This document shows, piece after piece, positions 12,901-24,290 of a stretch of 64,000 nucleotides of DNA. The stretch lies in contig BDSL01000010.1 of assembly GCA_003116995.1 (NCBI GenBank), forward strand, positions 1,488,001 to 1,552,000, given 5' to 3'. The notes beneath the pieces were generated by a model. That model made no database searches and was not told the origin of the DNA. It saw only the letters and a program-made list of their open reading frames with translations. The translations under genes were made by a program, and so were the position numbers. The stretch is from Yamagishiella unicocca. Lineage: Eukaryota > Chlorophyta > Chlorophyceae > Chlamydomonadales > Volvocaceae. Within the stretch, counting starts at the first letter, position 1. Every line of letters starts with the position of its first letter.

Positions 12901-14927
12901 GTTCTCTCCTCCGTCTCCTACGTCGTGTGTGAACGGACTGCCCCTACCCACCGCTGTGAACGGACTGTCCCTACCCGCCACTGTGAACGGACTGTCCCTA
13001 CCCGCCACTGTGAACGGACTGTCCCTACCCGCCACTGTGAACGGACTGCCCCCACCTCCGCTGTGAACGGACTGTCCCTACCCGCCACTGTGAACGGACT
13101 GCCCCCACCTCCGCTGTGAACGGACTGTCCCTACCCGCCACTGTGAACGGACTGTCCCTACCCGCCACTGTGAACGGACTGCCCCCACCTCCGCTGTGAA
13201 CGGACTGTCCCTACCCGCCACTGTGAACGGACTGTCCCTACCCACCGCTGTGAACGGACTGCCCCTACCCGCCACTGTGAACGGACTGTCCCTACCCGCC
13301 ACTGTGAACGGACTGTCCCTACCCGCCACTGTGAACGGACTGCCCCCACCTCCGCTGTGAACGGACTGTCCCTACCCGCCACTGTGAACGGACTGCCCCA
13401 CCTCCGCTGTGAACGGACTGTCCCTACCCGCCACTGTGAACGGACTGTCCCTACCCACCGCTGTGAACGGACTGCCCCTACCCGCCACTGTGAACGGACT
13501 GCCCCCACCTCCGCTGTGAACGGACTGTCCCTACCCGCCACTGTGAACGGACTGTCCCTACCCACCGCTGTGAACGGACTGCCCCTACCCGCCACTGTGA
13601 ACGGACTGCCCCTACCCACCGCTGTGAACGGACTGTCCCTACCCGCCACTGTGAACGGACTGCCCCCACCTCCGCTGTGAACGGACTGTCCCTACCCACC
13701 GCTGTGAACGGACTGCCCCTACCCGCCACTGTGAACGGACTGCCCCCACCTCCGCTGTGAACGGACTGTCCCTACCCGCCACTGTGAACGGACTGTCCCT
13801 ACCCGCCACTGTGAACGGACTGTCCCTACCCACCGCTGTGAACGGACTGTCCCTACCCGCCACTGTGAACGGACTGTCCCTACCCACCGCTGTGAACGGA
13901 CTGTCCCTACCCGCCACTGTGAACGGACTGCCCCCACCTCCGCTGTGAACGGACTGTCCCTACCCGCCACTGTGAACGGACTGTCCCTACCCACCGCTGT
14001 GAACGGACTGTCCCTACCCGCCACTGTGAACGGACTGTCCCTACCCGCCACTGTGAACGGACTGTCCCTACCCGCCACTGTGAACGGACTGTCCCTACCC
14101 ACCGCTGTGAACGCCCCCCGGCTGCCTCCCTCTGCTTCCTATGTCGTGTAACCGGGCCTCACCCACGGGCGTCCTCTCATAACCCCCCGCGTCACCTACA
14201 CCTGCGCACCCTCCCCGCATGCAACCGAGCACGGGTGTCCTGATCAGGACCCACATGACGCCGGCTGCTGCCGCCTACACCACCCCCACCGGGCCCCACC
14301 ACCACCTGCATATAAACCCGCCCGTAACCGAACCGAACTGAACCCAACCGAACCCAACCCAACCCAACCCAACCCAACCGAACCGCATCCAACCCTTCCA
14401 GGTTGGAGCGCCTGTCCGCCCGGCGCCGCGACCGCAGCCCACCCCGCCTCTACCAGCAGCACCTTCTCCTCCACCAGCAGCAGAACCGCCCCGAGCTGGT
14501 GCTGCTCACCGGCGCACCCGTCTCGCCCGCCGCAGCCGCCGGCATGACGGCCGTTGGGGACGGGCTGCTCCGCTCCGTCTCCCTGCTCAGCCCCGACCCC
14601 GGCCCCCGCGGCCCCCCGGCCGGTGGCGGCTCCCCCTCCGCCCGCAGCCGCGCCGCCTCCGCCTCCGCCACCTCCGCGGCGGAAGGCGGCACGCTGGCGC
14701 AGTACCTTGCCGTGGCTACGGCGGCCAGCAGCGGCGAGCCGCTGCTGGACGAGAACTTCTACGACGTGCTGCAGCAGCACTTCCGCAGCTCCCTGCAGCA
14801 GCAGACCAGCCAGCTGCGGGCGCAGCTCAACGTGAACCTGCCGGTGGTGCTGCGGGCGCTCAACTGCGTCAACGTCACGGAGCCGCCCGCGCCGCTGGGG
14901 CCGCAGCCGCAGCGGCAGACGCGATAG
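6916..14927 (+). CDS. Unidentified 608-aa protein, low-complexity with a short coiled coil
   Basis: Seven exons join in frame: 6916-7464, 8846-8962, 10501-10657, 10955-11316, 12272-12322, 12664-12728 and 14402-14927. They sum to 1827 nt. The start is ATG at 6916 (MLPAPSLGDLTFEVDPRREW), just after a TATA box. In-frame codons upstream have no ATG. Residues 1-183 are Ser/Pro-rich. Exon 2 is a charged helix (DTYLSRYQVHQRIRDQF...) that could form a coiled coil. Exons 3-4 are Ala/Pro/Gly-rich. The last exon is Arg/Gln-rich, then poly-Ala/Ser, then an ordered-looking tail (LLDENFYDVLQQHFRSSLQQ...). No known domain recognised. Exon 6 is short and was chosen because it restores phase between exons 5 and 7. 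Introns 1, 2 and 6 each hold a large minisatellite. Confidence 0.6.
7921..8075. repeat. CAC/CTA trinucleotide run in intron 1
   Basis: Imperfect CAC-rich simple repeat with interspersed TGC TAT units inside intron 1 of the 608-aa gene. It reads as His or Val/Gly runs in all frames and is not coding. Confidence 0.8.
8197..8748. repeat. 18-bp minisatellite, about 30 copies (intron 1)
   Basis: Unit CCTCCCCACCCCGACCCG with a C/T variant at position 17. Because 18 is divisible by 3, every frame stays open, giving long spurious ORFs on both strands. Confidence 0.93.
9290..10292. repeat. 39-bp minisatellite, about 25 copies (intron 2)
   Basis: Unit CTCTGTCCCTGTGGATGGGG followed by GCAAGGGGGACCCTCCTAG, with copies varying by a few G residues. 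The central copies (9785-10020) are nearly identical, suggesting recent homogenisation. It lies between exons 2 and 3 of the 608-aa gene. Confidence 0.93.
12323..12360. repeat. GGGCT pentanucleotide run at the exon 5 donor
   Basis: About seven GGGCT units begin directly at the exon 5 splice donor (CTG/GTGGGC). Confidence 0.8.
12927..14113. repeat. 27-bp minisatellite, about 44 copies (intron 6)
   Basis: Unit TGTGAACGGACTGTCCCTAC then CCGCCAC. Recurrent variants are CCACCGC and the shorter CCCCCACCTCCGC form. Variants are interspersed rather than blocked, a pattern left by unequal exchange or conversion. It fills most of the intron before the last exon of the 608-aa gene. Confidence 0.93.
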
Positions 14928-15005
14928 CACCGGGGGTGTGGGTGGGGGGGGGGGCTGGTGGTGCTGGGGCCGCAGCCGCAGCGGCAGACACGGTAGCACC
15001 GGGGG
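14892..15005 (+). repeat. Tandem duplication covering the stop codon of the 608-aa gene
   Basis: The segment GCTGGGGCCGCAGCCGCAGC...GATAGCACCGGG, which carries the last codons and the TAG at 14925-14927, recurs about 70 bp downstream at 14964-15005 with GGTAGCACCGGG. The second copy lies in the 3' UTR. Confidence 0.75.
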
Positions 15006-15957
15006 GGGGTGAGTGTTGTGGTGCATGTGCTGTGGCCGCAGGGGCTGGGGCTGGGGGCCGGGTGGGCTGGAGGGCCGCCTGGGGGGAGCTCAGCGATGCA
15101 GGGATGGTTCTGCGACGGAGGAATGAGGCTGGTGGGCTCGCGTACTGAGGTGCGGAAGGGGTGGGGAGGTAGGTGACCTGGTGCTGGTGCGGCCGCGCCG
15201 AGTGAGGGGGTTCGAGGGAAACCCGTGGGGGGGGTGTTGAGGCAGATGTCGCGAGCGGCTGTGTGGCGGAGGGCCGATGTGATGAGGAGCAGGAGGTGGC
15301 GGGGGCCGGGGTACGGAGTACGAGCTTGTTACGTGTGCGTGGTTGCTGTGTTGATGGTCGAGGACAGCAGGTTGGGGGGGAGAGGTGGTTACGAAAGGCG
15401 GGCAGCCACACCCAGGGCATGACGTGACATGAATTGACATGATGGGCGCACACACACACAGATACACATACACGCGCCGGGAGGCCGTCTCTCGACCTCC
15501 CCTGAAGCCGGCCGCAGCTGTCGCGGCTGGTCTAGTACGGAACTGCTAAAGAATACGTATCGTAATGCATGTCGTACCAACTGACTGCGAAGCTGCTGCG
15601 ACGTAAATAGTCTTAGGTAGGTGTCGCTGTTAAGTTACCCATGTGCTCGCTACGTCGTGCGGATTACGGAAGACGTTGGGGGTTGTAGGTTAGGGCGGTG
15701 GGTGCTTTTGCCTCGATGAGCGAAGTCAGGACGTGAGCTCGCCCCCAGCAGCAGCAGCAGCAACGACAACATGGCGTTGCTGGAGGGCTCGTTGCAAGTG
15801 CTGGTTACAGTGGCCCCGGCGCTTCCCGGCCCTGCGGCCCTGCCTGTACATGACTTCTGGCCCCAGGACGTAAGGCCCCCGGAGTGGTGGCGCCGGCCCA
15901 CCTTCATAGTAGTAGCTGTTGTAGCGGGCTCCTGATGGCCAGCTAGGTGGAGCCACT

Positions 15958-15962
15958 GTAAG
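15958..15962 (+). terminator. Candidate TGTAA poly(A) signal, 608-aa gene
   Basis: TGTAA is the usual volvocine poly(A) signal. This copy is about 1 kb after the stop codon and is the first I found on the plus strand. Confidence 0.3.
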
Positions 15963-16378
15963 ATATAGACGTTTCGTTTCCCAACACTCACACACACACA
16001 CCAGCGGCAGCGGCTTGGAGATCCTCATTGGCAGTGGGCTCCTGACCTTTAAAGGTAGAGCCATCGGGCGCATCGCCTGACACTGTTGCGCTCATCCTAC
16101 TGATGCCTCGTCTGCCTGCCTGCCTCCTGTTGGTGCTGCTGCGACAGCGGTCGCGTGTTTGGGGCATATCTGTTGGCGGTGGTTTTCGGTCTTGGGTTGT
16201 GCTGCACAGCTTGCGCAAGGCGCTGTGCAAGACGCGTTCAACGGGAAGCTCGTGACGGGGGTGTCCTGTGCCATCATCCCCTCGGGCCGAACTGCCTGCT
16301 GCACAAGACTCGACTGGCCCCTGGAGCAGGGATGATGGCTTCTGTCCGCTTGACGGCGGCGGCTCAGCTCGCCAGCCG

Positions 16379-16383
16379 TTACA
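16379..16383 (-). terminator. Candidate TGTAA poly(A) signal, P4H gene
   Basis: TTACA on the plus strand reads TGTAA on the coding strand, about 515 bp after the P4H stop codon. Confidence 0.4.
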
Positions 16384-16898
16384 CCTCCGGTCCGTCCAAA
16401 GCTGTACCTGACCGGCGACAGGCCTGACTGGCGGCACCGCAGATGATTGCTCTGTGTGACAGCGACCTGGGTCTCTGGACGCCACAGCCACCGCACAACC
16501 TGCTCAACCGGCACCTGCCTCACACGCCGCCGCAGCGACCTGCACAGCCCACCGGTCCTCTACACCCGCCCACTCCACACCAACACCACCTCTCCTCTCA
16601 CGTCCTCAGCCCGACAAATCAGGTCGCCGCCTCTGCGCCCACCGAGCGAGAGCCTCCGTGTCATCTCCGACCTCCGTGCCATCAGCAGCTCCGAGCAAGC
16701 CCCGCACGCACACCACCTCGTGACGGCAGCCTCCGCATAAGGCCCCTAGGGGGTCCTGCTCCAAACATCACCTACATGCGCTCCCAGTCCTAGAGACAGT
16801 CACGTCGGTTGCGCGCACGCAGCGCGCCCTCCTCCCTTCCCGCTCGCCTCCCTTCCTTAGCTTCACCGCCGCGAAACCAGCCCGCCCTCCTCCCTTTC

Positions 16899-19800
16899 CT
16901 AGCTTGACCCCCCCGACAGCAGGTCGCACCGGTTGCACGCCAGCACACAGGCGCCCAGGGAGCCCCGGCTGCCGATCATGAAGCCCGGGTTGGACTCACA
17001 CTCGCCGGACTCGCCCCTGCGGATCAGGTCGTACACATGTTGGGTCGTACACATGGTGGATCGTACACATGGTGGATCGTACACATGTTGGGTCGTACGC
17101 ATGGATCGACACATGTTGGGTCGTACACATGGTGGATCGTACGCATGGATCGACACATGGTGGATCGTACACATGGTTGGTAAGGTAAGAGGCGGCACGT
17201 CAGTGCGGTGCGAGAGCGCGGGCCAACGCCTTGCTGCTGGCGCACGGTGGCGGCATCTTCCCCACCCCTCCTCCTCGGTCTCCTCCCGCGGACCCCTGCC
17301 GGACACCAGTACGACAACCCTAGAAAGCGTACTTCAGTGACGTAGGCTTGGGGCACTCTTGCTTGGGCGATGGGGGCTTTGGTATCCTCCCCCTGACACG
17401 CGGCACTGCCCGCCCCCCCCTGCCGTTACTCCCCACCCCCCCCGGCCTCGGGGGGGAGTTCCTCGCAACCCCCGGGCCCCAGGGGTTCCCTTGGGTTTGA
17501 GCCGTTCTCCAGCCGCTCTCCAGCCGCCCGCAGCGTCTGCTGCTCCTCCGTTGCTGGTGCACGGGTCTCCCCCCACACCCCTGCGTTAGCGCCATGCTAC
17601 CCCCCCCTCCGGGGCGCCATGTCGTGTAACAGGTTCTATGTCCGCGGGCTCGCCTCGCCGCATCCCATTCCGCCTAACTGTTTCTCCGTCTTACGCGTTA
17701 CACGTTACCGCACTTTTGCTTTATTCGTTTTCTTTTCCTTTACACAGCCCCGACAGGCCGCCTCCACCGGTTTGCCGGTAGTCGGTCCCAGTGCTCCAGC
17801 ATGCGCCCACAAAGTTGGTATCCGACGACCATGCACCAACTATCCTGTCCCTGCCGTGTGAACGGTTTTACGCCCCCGCCCTCAAGCCCTCCGGCCCCCT
17901 CACCAGTGCTCGCACAGCTGGTGTGTGTTGACGCAACCGGGCACGGCAGGCGGCGGCGGCGGCGCGTAGATGACTCGCTTCACCTCCACGGACTGCTCCC
18001 CCGGCATAGCGTAGTGGCCCACGTGGATCCTGAGGGTCGGCAGCAGCACACGTCGGCAGCGGCACACGTCGGCAGCGGCACACAATGACAGCAGCAAACG
18101 TCGGCAGCAGCGCACGAGGACAGCAGCGCACGTCGGCAGCAGCGCCAAGAAGCATCAGCATCATCAGGTGGTGGTAAGCCGGTGAGCTAGGCAGTGCGGG
18201 GTAACTCGCGGCGCTACCACCAACCCATCAAGCACCACCCAGCGCAACACCCTGTTGAGGAGCGGCGTGGGCTGCAGACGAGGGCGAGCAAGGGGCACGT
18301 GGGAGACGTCGCGGCATCGTTCGCACCCGAGTGCCACGTCAGCCTCATGCCCCCTGCCCCGACTGCGCGTAGATCGATGGCTGGAGAGTCGAGCGGTGTC
18401 GTGCGCCAGAGCGCCGCCTCGCGGAGCGAGCAACCCCACCGTATCAGGGCACAGCGACCCCACCGTATCAGGGCACAGCAACCCCACCGTATCAGGGCAC
18501 AGCGACCCCACCGTATCAGGGCACAGCGACCCCACCGTATCAGGGCACAGCGACCCCACCGTATCAGGGCACAGCGACCCCACCGTATCAGGGCACAGCG
18601 CGTGATGGTGGTGGTAGTTGTGTTGGTGGTGGTAGTTGTGGTGGTGATGGTAGTTGTGGTGGTGGTGGTAGTTGTGGTGGTGATGGTAGTTGTGGTGGTG
18701 ATGGTAGTTGTGGTGGTGGTGGTGGTGGTGGCACGCGGGTCGCGTGCCGGTGGTGGTGGTGGTGGCGGTGGTGGTGGAGAGTGACTGCGTGTACGCGACC
18801 TCGACCCCCTCCAGCTCCTTCACATCCTCCCACGCGCCCATCCAACCATCCATCCACCCACACATCCTACGTTGACACAGCCTCGCGACAGCTCTGCCGC
18901 TTAGCTGCCACCCTTGGGCCTAACCCCCAACAACACCCCCCAGCCTGTCCGAAACAGTTCAACTTCTACATGACTCAAGAAAGAAAGGAGAAACCAGAGT
19001 CCGCCACTGCTGCTGCCGGAGGATGCTCGCTCACCACTTTGTGGCGCTCCACTTGACTCCGCGTATGACCGGGCAGCTGCCGTGCAGCGACCCGGGTTCG
19101 AACCTGCCGTCTGGCCTGATGGACCAGAACAACACCGCGTCGCCCTTGACCGGCTTCACCGCCATACCCTTCATCGCGCACTCCGAGAAGTTGGCGCGGG
19201 TCTGAGTCGGCGGCGCGGGGATCTGGGGGGAAGGAAGAGAAAGGAGGCGGCGCGCCGGGGCCGGAGGTTAAGGGACACGGCAGGGGGCCGGGGAGCAGAA
19301 TGCGGGTTCGGAGGTTGGGAGCCAGGGGGCCGGAGGGAGGGAGGCAGAGGGGGAATGAATGATGGCGGTGCGGGAGGTGTGTGCCAGGCCAACCTGCCCC
19401 TACCCTCCTCCAAACGAAGCCTCCAGCATGCCGATACGAACGCGTGGCCAAAATTGTTTTCATCCCAGGCTTCTCCCTTGCTGTGTACCGACCCACGGGT
19501 CTCCCCTCGGTGCAGTTCTCCTCGCTCGCCACCCCACCTTCGGGAACACCGTCTCGCCGCCCTCCTCGGGTGTCGCCAAGTACATGAGAACGGTGGCCAT
19601 ACTGCGGGGTGGGGCGGAAGGGTGGGGGAAGATCGGGGCGGTGGCGGGGTTCGGGGTGGTGGTTTCGAGGAAGATGGTGGTGGCGGGGTTCGGGGTGGTG
19701 GCGAGGTTCGGGATAGTGGCGGGGTTCGGGGTGGTGGCGGGAGCCGGATGCCAGGGGCTGCGGGAGGCTCTGGCACGGGGGAGGATGCGCCCGGCCCCTG

Positions 19801-21422
19801 CGGAGCACCTTCCCGCCAGCCCCAGGCTACCGAGGAGAAGAGGGGTCAGGGCCGGGCGACATTGCCTGGCTCATGCCCTCCTCCTGCCCTGATCGGACGT
19901 GTCCCCCGCCCTCCCTGGACTTCCCCGGACGTCCCCGTCCCACGCCGCCCCTCGAATCCCGGCAGCCACCAGCGCACCGGTTACCGCCGTTCTCGTCGCG
20001 GCCCTCAAAGGAGAAGTAGTCATGGTGCGGGTCGTACTTTTGGGTTTTCTGCGGTTGCGTGGCGGCCGGGAGGCGGGCGCGGTTGGCGTTGGTGCGGGGG
20101 TCGGGGTCGGGGTCTGATGGGGGTTGGGGTCGGGGTCTGATGGGGGTTGGGGTCGGGGTCTGATGGGGTCGGGGTCTGATGGGGGTTGGGGTCGGGGTCT
20201 GATGAGGTCGGGGTCTGATGGGGGTTGGGGTCGGGGTCTGATGGGGTCGGGGTCTGATGGGGTCGGGGTCTGATGGGGGTTGGGGTCGGGGTCTGATGAG
20301 GGTTGGGGTCGGGGTCTGATGAGGTCGGGGTCTGATGGGGGTTGGGGTCGGGGTCTGATGAGGTCGGGGTCTGATGGGGGTTGGGGTCGGGGTCTGATGG
20401 GGTCGGGGTCTGATGGGGGTTGGGGTCGGGGTCTGATGAGGTCGGGGTCTGATGGGGGTTGGGGTCGGGGTCTGATGGGGTCGGGGTCTGATGAGGTCGG
20501 GGTCTGATGGGGGTTGGGGTCGGGGTCTGATGGGGTCGGGGTCTGATGAGGCGGAGCCACGCCAGTAGAAGAGGTAGGAGAGGTAGCAGGGCGCACAGGA
20601 GCCAGTCAGCAGCTGCATGGCGGGCATGGCGCCATGGCCACGTCCACCCGTACGGCAAGGACGAGCGGTTCCCTCGCCTCCCGTGCTCCTTGTCGCACCC
20701 TGCCTCCCACTCACCGCCTCATCGTCCCCACCGCCCCAGCACCTCCGCGCCCCATCCCGGCCACACGTTCCCTAGCTAGCGCCAGGCCCCGCCTTCTGCA
20801 CGCACAGGCTGGCTTCCACGACACTGCCAGGCGCAAGGCGAGAGCTGGCCGGCTAGCTAGCTAGCTAGGCCTCGAGAATCTAGCTGGTTGACTAGATAGG
20901 CAACTCGCCAGAAAAACTCCGGATGACACCCCGCGAGCGCGAACTGCAACCAAGCTATGCGCGCGCAGGTGCCGACATCAGTTGGGGGGTGTGGCATAAA
21001 ACCGTTGACGCGGAAAGGACAGGATAGTTGGCGCATTGTCGGCGGGCGCAGGGGGGGGGGTGCGGGTGGCGATCGGGGGGCAGATCGCCACCCGCTCGTC
21101 CAATGCTTGCGTCACGCGGCTCAGTCGAAGCAGCGTGCTGCTTTCAGCCAGCCCAAATGCCACAGGTGGGGCTGCAGCGCCCGTGACTGCTCAGCCGCCG
21201 TCCTGCCCGCGCCAAATCACGACCCGTGGGTCTGCGGGGTCTCCGCGGGGCCCTGACCTCGTGCGCTCACCTCGTACCGCAGCACCTGGATGCCCTCCCC
21301 GTTCTCCGCCGGCAGCATGGTCCACATGGCCAGCCGGGTCTCTATCCTCCGCACCAGCGCGTTCTCGCCGCGGTCTGGAGGGCACGCAGCGTGTGGCGGT
21401 GGGCCGAGAAAACAAGGGCGGG

Positions 21423-21498
<76 letters not shown>

Positions 21499-22408
21499 CG
21501 GGTATGTGAAGAATAAGTCCGGGTGTAGTTGCGGCATTGGTGTGCTGCTGGTGCACTTGGCGCCGTACCGCATGTCAGCGTTTCCGCCCAACCATTCGGG
21601 CGCACAGTTAGGCGCAACACACTCGTTCCGAGGACGGGCAAGGACCTGTCCAAGCGGCAGACAGCAGGTGGCGGGACTCGACTGCGGCACCTGCCGCCAC
21701 GTGCTGTGGGCTGAGACCCGTCCCTCTACCCCGCGGACACACCAACCAAATGCCAGCAGCCCGTGCCACGCCAGCTGCTGATCCTGCACCTCCCCACCCG
21801 TCGCGCCTCGGAGGCCAGACGCGGGAGCGTAAAACGATGCGCGGGACGCAAGCCACGCACCATAGAACATGCCGGACGACGTGCGGATGTCCGAAACGCC
21901 ACCAGCTCCTGTAGTCGCATCTGACACACCAGATCGTTCCAGCCGCGACGTCGACTCGTTCATAAGTTCATCGCACTCCTCTGCGTGGCACCACCGTCGG
22001 CATGTTTCCAACCATCGCGCAGGTCGACAGTCCCTTCGGGCGCCAATTACGCTCATGTATCTTTTATAAAATAGACGTGGTGATCGAGATTGGAATGGTG
22101 CGCAGGATGCGGGAGCTCCCACCTTGTGTGAGAATCCCCTTATACAAGAAGACTCTCGGAGCCCAAGACAACACCACCATCCGACTGTCGGGCGCATCGC
22201 TTCGCTTATCACGCGCGTAAGTCTCTCCAAGCCACCTGTTGTAACGCGTGTCAGCCAGTGTGATACAACTGTAATCTGGTGTGAAAAGAGAGGACCTTCC
22301 TTCTATCGCTCACCCAATCAGATCTCTTCCAACACCGTCATCCACCAATGCTATGGTTAACTGGGCGGCCGCAGCCAGGAGCAGCAGCAGCAGGGCCTGC
22401 GAACCCAT
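16899..22408 (-). CDS. Prolyl 4-hydroxylase with C-terminal ShKT domain (315 aa)
   Basis: Fe(II)/2-oxoglutarate dioxygenase that hydroxylates prolines of secreted or cell-wall proteins in the ER/Golgi. Nine exons join in frame: 22408-22314, 22184-22123, 21980-21861, 21374-21271, 20048-19978, 19601-19538, 19222-19035, 18029-17904 and 17016-16899 (948 nt). An N-terminal signal peptide (MGSQALLLLLLAAAAQLTIA) is encoded by exon 1. The P4H core includes LSWAPRVFLYKG, RTSSGMFY and ENGEGIQVLRYE. Iron ligands are H135 and D137 (YDPHHDYF) and H219 (SLHG). The 2-oxoglutarate lysine is K229 (GVKWSATKW). Thus the active site is complete. Residues 267-307 carry six cysteines (267, 274, 283, 300, 304, 307) in ShKT spacing, as in many algal P4Hs. 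Length and architecture are normal. Introns hold several minisatellites. Confidence 0.92.
17031..17180. repeat. 16-bp repeat in the last P4H intron
   Basis: About nine imperfect copies of a CGTACACATGGTGGAT unit, starting directly upstream (in gene sense) of the last exon's acceptor. Confidence 0.8.
18432..18600. repeat. 24-bp minisatellite, 7 copies (P4H intron)
   Basis: Unit ACCCCACCGTATCAGGGCAC plus AGCG, nearly identical copies, in the intron between exons 7 and 8. Confidence 0.9.
18601..18780. repeat. GTGGTGGTAGTT-type simple repeat
   Basis: Imperfect GTG/GTA/GTT run directly abutting the 24-bp array in the same P4H intron. Confidence 0.85.
19610..19745. repeat. GGGGTTCGGGGTGGTGGC repeat (P4H intron)
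   Basis: About five degenerate copies of a 21-bp G-rich unit between exons 5 and 6. Confidence 0.75.
20088..20550. repeat. G-rich minisatellite GGGGTCGGGGTCTGAT/GGGGGTT (P4H intron 4)
   Basis: Alternating short (15-bp) and long (22-bp) units form higher-order 37-bp repeats. The G-run strand is the template-opposite strand of P4H. It generates long spurious minus-strand ORFs (RPRPHQTPTPT-type). Confidence 0.9.
21421..21500. repeat. CAGG tetranucleotide microsatellite
   Basis: About 20 perfect GCAG units in the intron just upstream (gene sense) of P4H exon 4. Confidence 0.95.
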
Positions 22409-23356
22409 ACTGCAGAGACTTTGTTAATGAAACAATAATATTATTAGTATGAGGTCCCGCATATTGTCCATTCATAACTTCCGTTCAAATTGCTTGACAC
22501 CCCGCACGGCCGCAGGGCTCACTGCCGAGATCCATGGCGCAAATACGGACAGCTCCTATTGCCGCAAGACGAAATCCTTCACCAAGGCGCCCGATGCCAA
22601 ACATAATGCTCTTATGTCCACTCAAACGCCGTGCGCATGGATTGGGGACGGGTGGGGGGACGGGCGGGGGCCAAGGGAAGACCAGCAGGAGACGCAAATG
22701 GACACGAACGGTACGGCTGGGGTCGTCGGCTGATGCAGGGGAGCATGCTACAGCGTTACATTTCCAGTGCCGCTATTGTGGAAGGCCTTTAGGATGGACT
22801 CTGGGCCTCTGATACTCCATGCTTCTTGGCGTGCCAACAGACGCCATCAGCTGATAAGACCCGGTTGCCGGTCGTGAAACCGGCCCTCAACCGGCCCGTA
22901 ACCGGGGCATGTACTCCCATAGGGCAGCGGCACCATGACAGCTCGCGGCACCGGGAGGCACGACACAACCAGACACGACTGCCACAACTCCGAAACAAAC
23001 GGAAATCAGCATACGCCGCACAGCAGTGCGGATCACGAAATCACTCGGTGGTTTCATCTTGTGGTGCAAAGCGACGCCCTTCTTTCACAACCTCGAAATT
23101 TTGCGGCGATCCAGAGAGGCAGTTGTCACGGAGCAGAGGACCACTGAATCCATTCCATCACGGAGTCAGCGTTCGTACGAAGCCTGGTGCAACCGCAGTG
23201 CGTATGACGACGAGGCCGTTAGTGGGCAATCCGCACCTGCTAAAGTCGCGCAACAGGGCGACCCTATCAGCCCATCCATAAGTGTCATCACAACATTGGT
23301 CCGGAGGCAGTGAACCGGAAACGCAAGCACGCAACAGCCCACGTGGGGTGACGACT

Positions 23357-24231
23357 GCACGACACGGCCCCCTAGTCCATCACGACACGGCCCCCTAGTC
23401 CATCACGACACGGCCCCCTAGTCCATCACGACACGGCCCCCTAGTCCATCACGACACGGCCCCCTAGTCCATCACGACACGGCCCCCTAGTCCATCACGA
23501 CACGGCCCCCTAGTCCATCACGACACGGCCCCCTAGTCCATCACGACACGGCCCCCTAGTCCATCACGACACGGCCCCCTAGTCCATCACGACACGGCCC
23601 CCTAGTCCATCACGACACGGCCCCCTAGTCCATCACGACACGGCCCCCTAGTCCATCACGACACGGCCCCCTAGTCCATCACGACACGGCCCCCTAGTCC
23701 ATCACGACACGGCCCCCTAGTCCATCACGACACGGCCCCCTAGTCCATCACGACACGGCCCCCTAGTCCATCACGACACGGCCCCCTAGTCCATCACGAC
23801 ACGGCCCCCTAGTCCATCACGACACGGCCCCCTAGTCCATCACGACACGGCCCCCTAGTCCATCACGACACGGCCCCCTAGTCCATCACGACACGGCCCC
23901 CTAGTCCATCACGACACGGCCCCCTAGTCCATCACGACACGGCCCCCTAGTCCATCACGACACGGCCCCCTAGTCCATCACGACACGGCCCCCTAGTCCA
24001 TCACGACACGGCCCCTAGTCCATCACGACACGGCCCCCTAGTCCATCACGACACGGCCCCCTAGTCCATCACGACACGGCCCCCTAGTCCATCACGACAC
24101 GGCCCCCCCCCCCCCTAGTCCATCACGACACGGCCCCCTAGTCCATCACGACACGGCCCCCTAGTCCATCACGACACGGCCCCCTAGTCCATCACGATAC
24201 GGCCCCCTAGTCCATCACGATACGGCCCCCC
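23357..24231. repeat. 23-bp satellite, about 38 copies
   Basis: Unit CGACACGGCCCCCTAGTCCA plus TCA, almost perfect throughout. One copy has lost a C (24010-24020), one has a long C-run (about 24100) and the last two copies change GACACGG to GATACGG. There are no spacers, so it is a tandem satellite rather than a CRISPR array. It is intergenic, unlike most arrays here. Confidence 0.97.
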
Positions 24232-24290
24232 CTGTCCGTCGACTTTACCTTTCTTGTTTGGCTATCGTATACATTTTGCAGGCAAAAGCT
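24232..24290 (+). repeat. 58-bp direct repeat, copy 1
   Basis: GTCCGTCGACTTTACCTTTC ... TTTTGCAGGCAAAAGC, matching copy 2 at 26364-26421 with about five differences, in the same orientation. The 23-bp satellite abuts its left side. Confidence 0.85.

Larger units (their letters stand above)
14928..16898. other. Convergent 3' UTR region of the 608-aa and P4H genes
   Basis: The two flanking genes converge here. No open frame is supported as coding. A TGTAA at 15958-15962 (+) and one on the minus strand at 16383-16379 are candidate poly(A) signals that would give non-overlapping 3' ends. Positions 16025-16085 match one end of the inverted-repeat element family described at 45606-46202. Confidence 0.5.

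Noticed and set aside
12925..14151. VNGLSLPAT nonapeptide-repeat proteins
   Set aside because: 27-bp intronic minisatellite; flanking exons of the 608-aa gene account for the real coding sequence.
19080..19110. tRNA B-box-like GGTTCGAACC
   Set aside because: Lies in P4H exon 7 and no A box or cloverleaf surrounds it.
19827..20714. Minus-strand 295-codon PRPHQTPTPT-type frame
   Set aside because: Runs through the G-rich intron array of P4H; only the 71-bp exon inside it is real.
23357..24231. Possible CRISPR array
   Set aside because: Units are contiguous without spacers and the genome is eukaryotic; it is a satellite.
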